Assembly: GCA_051879195.1 (NCBI GenBank)
Contig: JBJELO010000103.1
Coordinates: forward strand, 1-13,976
Reading direction: 5' to 3'
DNA length: 13,976 bases
Source: TWA4 sp051879195
GTDB lineage: Bacteria; Bacillota; Clostridia; Lachnospirales; Lachnospiraceae
Positions 1 to 5,502 of the stretch are shown in pieces (position 1 is the first letter of the stretch; every line of letters starts with the position of its first letter). The position numbers were made by a program, and so were the translations under genes. Below the pieces are notes generated by a model, which was not told where the DNA came from, did not search any database, and was given only the letters and a program-made list of their open reading frames with translations.

Positions 1-72
1 CAAGACATTAACAGAGCTTTGAATATTTAGTCTGGCTTCGTGAAACAACCCTACGTCAGGCAGATTTTGTGC

Positions 73-102
73 TTGACATACGGCGCTGCTGTATGTTAGA
101 CT
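73..102 (+). promoter_or_regulatory. Putative sigma-A promoter of the antiterminator gene
   Basis: A perfect -35 hexamer TTGACA (73-78) is followed after 18 bases by TAGACT (97-102), which matches TATAAT at four of six positions. It would start transcription near 109, about 20 bases upstream of the RAT site, so the whole antitermination leader would be in the transcript. Bases 1-72 show no coding sequence I can support. Confidence 0.6.
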
Positions 103-128
103 ATGATGCGTAAAGACAATCGAATGTT

Positions 129-160
129 AAAGGATTGTGACTGGTAATGCAGGCAAGACC
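129..160 (+). promoter_or_regulatory. RAT (ribonucleic antiterminator) site for a LicT/BglG-type protein
   Basis: The 29-base core from 132 to 160 fits the two-part RAT hairpin: GG pairs with the final CC, TTG with CAA, and CTG with CAG around a 6-base loop, with the typical asymmetric internal loops (A/GA and TGA/G). Its 3' end, AAGACC, is also the left arm of the terminator at 155-203, so the two structures exclude each other. That is the known logic of LicT, SacY and GlcT control: bound protein stabilises the RAT and prevents termination. Lying ahead of the antiterminator gene, it implies autoregulation. Confidence 0.9.
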
Positions 161-203
161 GTCTTATAGGAGAGTAGTTCTCGCTATAGGAGGGTCTTTT
201 TTT
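155..203 (+). terminator. Conditional intrinsic terminator overlapping the RAT
   Basis: AAGACC (155-160) pairs with GGTCTT (193-198). The stem continues through imperfect pairing, including TATAG with CTATA, to a loop near 175-180, and is followed by a run of seven T (197-203). The left arm overlaps the last bases of the RAT, so this is the attenuator of an antitermination leader and not a plain gene end. Confidence 0.9.
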
Positions 204-418
204 GTACTTATAGAATACCGGTGTTTCCGGTGTCTGTGAGCCTTTCGGCAAAACTGCAGACCGATATGATTTTCCTTTCCCTGTCTCTTTGGTCTGGGTA
301 CAGGGTTGGGGATTGAGGAAGAAGAGAAGAGAGAAGAAGTACAGAGAAATCCTGTAGTGATACAGGTATCTCTCGGGTCCGTGAGGGGAAACGGACTGCT
401 ATGTGAGGATGGAAGCGG
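204..418 (+). other. Long structured leader between terminator and antiterminator gene
   Basis: This 215-base stretch is non-coding as far as I can see. It holds several short hairpins: CAGACC (257-262) with GGTCTG (291-296); a stem at 344-374 built on CCTGT/ACAGG with GAGA/TCTC beneath it; and GTCCGT (377-382) with ACGGAC (391-396) just before the ribosome binding region. A purine-only tract lies around 316-339. No known riboswitch was recognised. Confidence 0.5.
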
Positions 419-1273
419 ATGTATAAGATTACGAAGGTGATTAACAATAATATCGTCTGCTCGGTAGATGATGGAGGACGGGAGATTATTCTGCGGGGAC
501 TGGGAATCGGTTACCAGAAGAAGAAAGGCGACATGGTACCCGACGATAAGGTGGAGAAAGTCTATGCCATGGAGGATCCCAAACGTTGTGACAAACTGCA
601 GCAGCTGCTGGCACAGATACCTGCGGAATATCTGGAAATTTCCACGGAAATTATCGAGTATGCGCGCAGAATGCTGGGGAAGCGTCTCAGCGAGAATATC
701 TACATTACCCTGACAGACCACATCAGTTTTGCTGTCAGCAGGAAAAATGAGAATCTGGAATATCACAATGTGATGCTTTCCGAAATCAGGCGGTTTTATG
801 CGCAGGAGTATGAAATCGGCAGGTATGCATTGAAGCTGATCGATGAACGCCTTCACATACAGCTGTGTGAAGACGAAGCCGGTTTTATTGCTTTGCACAT
901 AGTCAATGCGGAGCTGGAAACCAATATGTCGGATATGTATCAGATTACAGGTCTGATCCGGGATATATTTGAGATTATCCGTGTTTATTACGGCAGAACA
1001 TTTGATTCGGATTCACTGGATTATGAACGTTTTGTTACGCATCTGAAGTATTTTTCACAGCGTCTGTTCAATAATACTTCCGTGCAGACGGAAGACGTGG
1101 TGCTTCAGGATATGATTCGGAGCCGTTATACGCAGGATTATAACTGCGCCCTGAAAATCAAGACGTTTGTTCAGGTAAAATACAAGAAGTATATTTCAGA
1201 GGAAGAGGTGGTCTTCCTTACCATACATCTTCACCGGCTGTTCCTGACCAGCGGACAGGATCCGCAGGAATAG
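419..1273 (+). CDS. licT: BglG/LicT-family transcriptional antiterminator with two PRDs
   Basis: This 284-residue RNA-binding regulator should bind the RAT at 129-160 and allow read-through of the overlapping terminator. Residues 1-55 form the CAT RNA-binding domain (KVINNNIV near the start, then RGLGIGYQKKKGD). Two PTS regulation domains follow, at about 65-170 and 175-280. The candidate phosphorylated histidines, H101 and H160 in PRD1 and H208 and H270 in PRD2, fall one residue away from the four known sites of B. subtilis LicT (100, 159, 207, 269), so all four are kept. ptsG lies downstream, so the functional role is probably that of GlcT (glucose PTS control), although the sequence is closer to LicT. 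The start at 419 gives a full-length CAT domain; GAGG at 405-408 is a modest ribosome binding site. Specificity for glucose is inferred from context. Confidence 0.93.
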   Translation: MYKITKVINNNIVCSVDDGGREIILRGLGIGYQKKKGDMVPDDKVEKVYAMEDPKRCDKLQQLLAQIPAEYLEISTEIIEYARRMLGKRLSENIYITLTDHISFAVSRKNENLEYHNVMLSEIRRFYAQEYEIGRYALKLIDERLHIQLCEDEAGFIALHIVNAELETNMSDMYQITGLIRDIFEIIRVYYGRTFDSDSLDYERFVTHLKYFSQRLFNNTSVQTEDVVLQDMIRSRYTQDYNCALKIKTFVQVKYKKYISEEEVVFLTIHLHRLFLTSGQDPQE

Positions 1274-1328
1274 TACAATCGGCAGCCGGATTGAATTCTA
1301 TAATTGCATGATGAAAGAGTATGTTACG

Positions 1329-1357
1329 GGATCGTGACTGATCAGTCAGCCGGGATG
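1329..1357 (+). promoter_or_regulatory. Degenerate second RAT-like site upstream of ptsG
   Basis: This 29-base segment aligns without gaps to the RAT core at 132-160, matching at 19 of 29 positions. It keeps GGAT.GTGACTG, a 6-base loop and CAG. The middle stem TTG/CAA becomes TCG/CGG, which still pairs and so looks compensatory, but the basal CC is now TG. I found no convincing terminator overlapping it. The nearest candidate is a long-range pairing of bases 1355-1365 with 1448-1464. It may be a diverged or specialised RAT for ptsG, or a decaying copy. Confidence 0.5.
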
Positions 1358-1425
1358 CGGGACACGGAAAATTGAGGGAAATTTCAACCGGGGAAATCAA
1401 TCAGGGGGTAATTTGAAATCCGGAA

Positions 1426-1490
1426 GGTATTTTTGCTGTGTTTTTATGTGTCCAGGTTCCGCATACTGTTTTGAAACGGTATTTTTGCTG
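1426..1490 (+). repeat. 13-bp direct repeat in the licT-ptsG intergenic region
   Basis: GGTATTTTTGCTG occurs at 1426-1438 and again, exactly, at 1478-1490, each preceded by GAAA within a few bases. The 391-base gap between the antiterminator and ptsG (1274-1664) otherwise holds the RAT-like site at 1329, no gene I can support, and a hairpin next to the ptsG ribosome binding site. The repeats might be binding sites or a local duplication. Confidence 0.5.
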
Positions 1491-1617
1491 CCGCAGATCT
1501 GCCTGAATATCATGGGGATCTGAACGGCAACATAATTTCCGGTTTTCTGAGCAGGATAAGAACATGGTCTGTAGGCCGCGGTTCCGTTCATAATATAGAG
1601 CTACTTCAAATGATCAT

Positions 1618-1656
1618 CAGCTGCAGAGAAGGTGCAGCTGGAAAAAGGAAAAGGAG
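1618..1656 (+). promoter_or_regulatory. Hairpin directly upstream of the ptsG ribosome binding site
   Basis: CAGCTGCA (1618-1625) and TGCAGCTG (1633-1640) form a perfect 8-bp stem with a 7-base loop. Ten bases later comes the ribosome binding site AAGGAG (1651-1656), eight bases before the ATG at 1665. The stem does not cover the ribosome binding site; a 5' hairpin here could stabilise the mRNA or help ribosome loading (inference). Confidence 0.55.
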
Positions 1657-1664
1657 TATAATTT

Positions 1665-3797
1665 ATGAAAGACAAGATTTTTGGCGTACTGCAGCGCGTG
1701 GGCAGATCTTTCATGCTGCCTATCGCAATTCTGCCGGTAGCAGGTCTGTTCCTCGGTATTGGCGGTTCCTTTACCAACACAACCATGCTGGAAGCATACA
1801 ACCTGATGGGGGTTATGGGACCCGGTACTGTAATTTACGCATTTTTAACAGTATTAAGTGATTGCGGTAACATTGTATTTGCGAATCTGCCGATTATATT
1901 TGCCATGGGCTGTGCAATCGGTATGGCTAAGAAAGAGAAAGAAGTTGCAGCTCTTTCTGCAGCAATCGCATTCTTTATCATGCATTCTGCAATCGGTGCC
2001 ATGATCAGCATCAACGGCGGTGCCGAGGCCATGCTGAGCGGTTCCACCGCAAGCGTCTGCGGTATTACCTCCCTGCAGATGGGTGTATTCGGCGGTATCC
2101 TGGTTGGTCTGGGTGTTGCTGCTCTGCACAACAGATTTTACAAGATTCAGCTGCCTCAGGTGCTGTCTTTCTTCGGCGGCACACGTTTCGTACCGATCGT
2201 CAGCTCCGTTGTTTATCTGTTTGTCGGTATTCTGATGTTCTTCGTATGGCCCCATATCCAGTCCGGCATCTACGCAGTAGGCGCTCTGGTCCGCAGTTCC
2301 GGTTATGCAGGAACCTGGTTATACGGTTTCATGGAACGTCTGCTGATTCCTTTCGGTCTGCATCACGTATTCTACCTGCCTTTCTGGCAGACAGGCGTGG
2401 GCGGTTCCATGGAGGTTGCAGGCCAGGTAATCGAAGGTGCTCAGAACATCTTCTTTGCTCAGCTGGCTGATCCTTCCACAACCGAGTTCAGTGTGGAAGC
2501 AACCCGTTTCATGGCTGGTAAATTCCCGTTAATGATCTTCGGTCTGCCGGGTGCAGCTCTGGCCATGTACAAATGTGCAAAACCGGAAAAGAGAGAAGTT
2601 GTAGGCGGTCTGCTGATTTCCGCAGCTCTGACTTCCATGCTGACCGGTATCACAGAGCCTATTGAATTTACGTTCCTGTTTGTTGCTCCCATGTTATACG
2701 GTATCCACTGTGTACTGGCCGGTGCCGCTTACATGTTCATGCATATTTTCAAGGTAGCGGTAGGTATGACATTCTCAGGTGGTATCATCGACTTCTTCCT
2801 GTTTGGTATTCTGCAGGGTAATGCAAAGACAAACTGGATCATGATGATCCCCGTTGGTATCGTTTATTTCATCGTATACTACTTCCTGTTCAGCTTCCTG
2901 ATCACAAAACTGGATCTGAAGACCCCCGGCCGTGACGATGAAGAAGAAGTAAAACTGTACACAAGAGCCGATGTAAATGCGAAAAAAGCCGGCGAAGCAG
3001 GCGGCGCAGCTGCAGGCGGCGAAGATCCCGTTTCTGCAATGATCGAAGTTGGTCTGGGCGGACGCAACAACATTACCGATATCGACTGCTGTGCAACCAG
3101 ACTTCGTGTAACCGTAGTTGACGGCGGCAAAGTAAATGAAGGTCTGTTAAAGAGCAGCGGTGCAGCCGGTGTTGTTAAGAAAGGTAACGGTATTCAGGTT
3201 ATCTACGGACCCAGTGTTAATATTGTAAAAGCCAATCTGGAAGACTTCATTGCAAAACATCCCCCTGTAACCATGGATGATCTGACAGGCGGCTCCGAAA
3301 CAAAGAAAGAAGAAGCACCCGCAGCAAAGAAAGAAGCAGGTGCAGAGAAGACCGTTATGGCACCTTTAACAGGTAAAGCAATTCCGTTAAGTGCAGTAGA
3401 AGACGGTGTATTTTCAGAAGGCATGCTGGGTGAAGGCGCTGCAATCGAGCCCGCCTCCGGTGAAGTAAAAGCTCCCTGCAACGGCGAAATCAGCATGGTA
3501 TTCGATACAAAACATGCCATCGGTCTGGTAACGGAAGACGGCGTAGAACTGCTGATTCACGTAGGTATCGATACAGTTCAGTTAAACGGCAAATGCTTCG
3601 ATGTCAAAGTAAAAGCCGGTGATAAAGTTAAGACAGGTGATCTCCTCTCCGTAGTAGACCTGGAAGGAATCAAAGCAGCCGGATACCGTACTGTAACCCC
3701 TGTAATCGTATCCAACACAGAAGATTATGCGGAAGTTAAGATGGCAGCTGCAGAAGGCGATATCAAAGCCGGAGCAGAACTGCTGAAAATTAAATAA
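1665..3797 (+). CDS. ptsG: PTS glucose transporter subunit EIICBA
   Basis: This 710-residue permease imports and phosphorylates a glucose-type sugar at the membrane, using phosphate passed from HPr. Residues 1 to about 425 are the EIIC membrane domain, opening with the family N-terminus (RSFMLPIAILPVAG) and carrying the TEPIEFTFLFVAP signature and GMTFSGGIIDFFLFGIL, as in PtsG-type proteins and unlike GlcNAc permeases. An Ala/Gly/Glu linker leads to EIIB (about 453-535), whose phosphorylated cysteine is C476 in DCCATRLRV. A second charged, Ala-rich linker precedes EIIA (about 560-710), where H617 and H632 have the 15-residue spacing of H75 and H90 in E. coli IIA-Glc; H632 is the acceptor. A strong AAGGAG site fixes the start. 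Codon choice looks biased (CTG, GGT, TAC), suggesting high expression. Glucose specificity is inferred from sequence and from the antiterminator upstream. Confidence 0.95.
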   Translation: MKDKIFGVLQRVGRSFMLPIAILPVAGLFLGIGGSFTNTTMLEAYNLMGVMGPGTVIYAFLTVLSDCGNIVFANLPIIFAMGCAIGMAKKEKEVAALSAAIAFFIMHSAIGAMISINGGAEAMLSGSTASVCGITSLQMGVFGGILVGLGVAALHNRFYKIQLPQVLSFFGGTRFVPIVSSVVYLFVGILMFFVWPHIQSGIYAVGALVRSSGYAGTWLYGFMERLLIPFGLHHVFYLPFWQTGVGGSMEVAGQVIEGAQNIFFAQLADPSTTEFSVEATRFMAGKFPLMIFGLPGAALAMYKCAKPEKREVVGGLLISAALTSMLTGITEPIEFTFLFVAPMLYGIHCVLAGAAYMFMHIFKVAVGMTFSGGIIDFFLFGILQGNAKTNWIMMIPVGIVYFIVYYFLFSFLITKLDLKTPGRDDEEEVKLYTRADVNAKKAGEAGGAAAGGEDPVSAMIEVGLGGRNNITDIDCCATRLRVTVVDGGKVNEGLLKSSGAAGVVKKGNGIQVIYGPSVNIVKANLEDFIAKHPPVTMDDLTGGSETKKEEAPAAKKEAGAEKTVMAPLTGKAIPLSAVEDGVFSEGMLGEGAAIEPASGEVKAPCNGEISMVFDTKHAIGLVTEDGVELLIHVGIDTVQLNGKCFDVKVKAGDKVKTGDLLSVVDLEGIKAAGYRTVTPVIVSNTEDYAEVKMAAAEGDIKAGAELLKIK

Positions 3798-3806
3798 GGT
3801 TTTTGG

Positions 3807-3966
3807 GTCATTCTTCTGCTCTGGGGCAGAGGGTGGTGATCCACGGGACGCAGGGCGATCATGAGACGAAGTCCTTCTGCGGCTGAAAACGCCGCTGACA
3901 GGACTTGTCTCATGGTTGCCCTGCTGTGCTTTGGTATGCTCCTCTGCCATGAGCGGGGCGAATGAT
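3807..3966. repeat. Long imperfect hairpin (arms of about 77 bp) downstream of ptsG
   Basis: Bases 3807-3883 and 3890-3966 are imperfect reverse complements around a loop of about 7 bases (TGAAAAC). The best paired blocks are TCATTC with GAATGA at the ends, GGCAGAGG with CCTCTGCC, GCAGGGC with GCCCTGC, CATGAGAC with GTCTCATG, AAGTCC with GGACTT, and GCGGC with GCCGC at the tip. No run of T follows on either strand, so it is not a standard intrinsic terminator, although it occupies the place where a ptsG terminator would be expected. It could be a decayed palindromic mobile element, a structured 3' UTR or a small RNA. No coding sequence was found in it. Confidence 0.8.
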
Positions 3967-4020
3967 GTGGGAGAGGGACGTATTGTGATGTTCTGCTTAT
4001 TATGCGTTTCTTTTCCCATA

Positions 4021-4289
4021 CTGTTCGGGATTTTATTTCGGAGGTGAAAACTATGGCGGCGGAGGCAATGTAATATCCTGCTAAGAGGGACCGTTGACAA
4101 ACGCCGGTGCTTAATGAGCGGGCCGTCCGAACGGACGGTACGCGAATTTAGCATCCGCTGCGTTTGTCACATCGCGAAGCATGCAGAAAAAGCTCCAGTG
4201 AAGCTTTTTCTGTAGAGCGAGAGCGCGTCCCTGTGCAGGATATTACATTGCCTCCGCCTTAATATCACATTCCCACTAATCCCGAACAG
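4021..4289. mobile_element. MITE-like element with terminal inverted repeats, TA duplication and branched fold
   Basis: CTGTTCGGGAT (4021-4031) is repeated in inverted form at 4279-4289, and both ends abut the dinucleotide TA (4019-4020 and 4290-4291), as expected for Tc1/mariner or IS630-type insertion. Inside lies a perfect 24-bp inverted repeat (4058-4081 with 4235-4258), extended by AGGGAC/GTCCCT (4086-4091 with 4227-4232). Within that are two more stems: 4095-4104 with 4160-4169, whose inner tip is CCGTCCG/CGGACGG (4123-4138); and CAGAAAAAGCT (4184-4194) with AGCTTTTTCTG (4202-4212). The whole folds as a closed multi-branched structure. It has no room for a transposase, so it would be non-autonomous. 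A conserved structured RNA is the alternative. Confidence 0.65.
4040..4073 (+). other. Six-codon mini-ORF with a strong ribosome binding site inside the branched element
   Basis: GGAGGTG (4040-4046) lies six bases before ATG at 4053. The reading frame is MAAEAM followed by TAA at 4071-4073. The ribosome binding site is among the best in the window, yet the frame runs straight into the perfect 24-bp inverted repeat, so translation and folding would compete. It may be chance or the remnant of a longer frame. Confidence 0.3.
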
Positions 4290-4310
4290 TAATTTTTTAC
4301 AGTTTTTTGC

Positions 4311-4339
4311 TTGAGAACAGGGCGCTTTTTTGGTAATAT
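4311..4339 (+). promoter_or_regulatory. Putative promoter of the molybdopterin-binding protein gene
   Basis: TTGAGA (4311-4316) and TAATAT (4334-4339) are separated by exactly 17 bases. Transcription would start around 4346, giving a leader of about 95 bases that contains no Moco riboswitch I can recognise. The promoter begins only about 20 bases beyond the right end of the branched element. Confidence 0.5.
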
Positions 4340-4439
4340 GGTATTATAAAAATGTTCGGAGTCAGGCAGTATTTGGGGGTAGTTCTGAGCCGGTACGAAT
4401 GTGTAATATTGTAATTTTAGAAAGGTTTGGGTATTTATT

Positions 4440-5459
4440 ATGGAGCAGGTTAGAGTGCAGGATGCTGTGGGTATGGTTTTGTGCCATGATATCACGGAGA
4501 TCGTTCCCGGTGTTGTGAAGGATGCGGCTTTCAGGAAAGGCCATATTATCCGTGAGGAGGATATTGAGAAGCTTCTGAATCTGGGCAAGGCTCATATTTA
4601 CGTGTACAATCTGGAAGAGGGTTATGTGCATGAGAATGATGCGGCGGCCCGTATGGTGAAGGCAGCCTGTGGTGTGGGGCTGCGTCAGAGTGAGGTGAAG
4701 GAAGGCAAGATCAATCTGTATGCGGAGTACAGAGGAGTATTGAAGATCAATCTGGAGGCGCTTTATGCTGTTACGGAGAATCCGGAGATCTGTTTTGCCA
4801 CGATTCATGGTAATAAAGTAATCGAGGAGGGAACCATGGTTGCGGGAACCCGTGTGATTCCGCTGGTGGTGAAGGAAGAAACTCTGGAACAGTTTGAGCA
4901 GGTCTGCCGGGAGATGGGACCGATTATTCAGGTGCTTCCCATGAAGGCGGCAAAGATTGGTATGGTTACTACCGGTTCCGAGATTCAGAGCGGACGCATT
5001 GAGGACAAGTTCGGGCCGATCCTGGAGAAGAAGGCGAAAGATCTTGGGTGTGAGATCGTGGGTCAGGTATTCCCCGGAGATGACCGGGAGGCAATCACGA
5101 AAGCGGTTCTTGACTTTATTAATCAGGGTGTTGATATGGTAGAAGTGACAGGTGGTATGTCTGTGGATCCTGATGACAGGACACCGGCAGCCATCCGCGA
5201 TTGCGGCGGTGAGATCATTACCTACGGAGCTCCGGTACTTCCCGGTGCCATGTTCATGCTTTCCTATGTAAAGGGAATTCCGGTTGTGGGATTGCCCGGC
5301 TGTGTCATGTATGCAAAACGGACGGTTTACGATCTGATCGTTCCCAGAATTCTCACAGGAGAAAAGCTGACACGCAGGGATTTCACACATCTGGCTCATG
5401 GAGGACAGTGCCAGAACTGTAAAATCTGTGTATATCCCAACTGCGGATTCGGGGAATAG
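4440..5459 (+). CDS. Molybdopterin-binding (MoeA/MoCF-like) protein
   Basis: This 339-residue protein probably handles molybdopterin or Mo insertion for the selenium-dependent hydroxylases served by the operon at 7250-12299. The C-terminal half is a MoCF/MoeA-type cofactor-binding domain: VTTGSEI at 176-182, FPGDDRE near 211-217, TGGMSVDPDDRTP at 237-249 and GLPGC at 284-288. The N-terminal 165 residues are a divergent MoeA-like region, and the protein is shorter than the roughly 400 residues of canonical MoeA. The tail ends with cysteines at 324, 327, 330 and 335 (C-x2-C-x2-C-x4-C, then GFGE), a likely metal or Fe-S binding motif. AAAGG at about 4421-4425 is a weak ribosome binding site. It is separated from the selenium operon by the broken BIG2 gene and a terminator. 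The family call is firm; the exact reaction is not shown by sequence. Confidence 0.85.
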   Translation: MEQVRVQDAVGMVLCHDITEIVPGVVKDAAFRKGHIIREEDIEKLLNLGKAHIYVYNLEEGYVHENDAAARMVKAACGVGLRQSEVKEGKINLYAEYRGVLKINLEALYAVTENPEICFATIHGNKVIEEGTMVAGTRVIPLVVKEETLEQFEQVCREMGPIIQVLPMKAAKIGMVTTGSEIQSGRIEDKFGPILEKKAKDLGCEIVGQVFPGDDREAITKAVLDFINQGVDMVEVTGGMSVDPDDRTPAAIRDCGGEIITYGAPVLPGAMFMLSYVKGIPVVGLPGCVMYAKRTVYDLIVPRILTGEKLTRRDFTHLAHGGQCQNCKICVYPNCGFGE

Positions 5460-5502
5460 TTATGCCGGCTGCAGTTTACATGAATGTTTTGAGGTGAAAT
5501 GT

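Noticed and set aside
164..898. 244-residue minus-strand open frame
   Set aside because: It lies across the leader and the antisense of the antiterminator gene, resembles no family and has no ribosome binding site; the plus-strand LicT call explains the region.
4292..4439. Moco riboswitch ahead of the molybdopterin-binding gene
   Set aside because: Tempting from context, but I could not find the multi-stem arrangement; the strong folds lie upstream of the likely promoter.
4362..5399. 345-residue minus-strand open frame
   Set aside because: It is antisense to the molybdopterin-binding gene, whose motifs are unmistakable; the composition (His- and Asn-rich) is that of a shadow frame.
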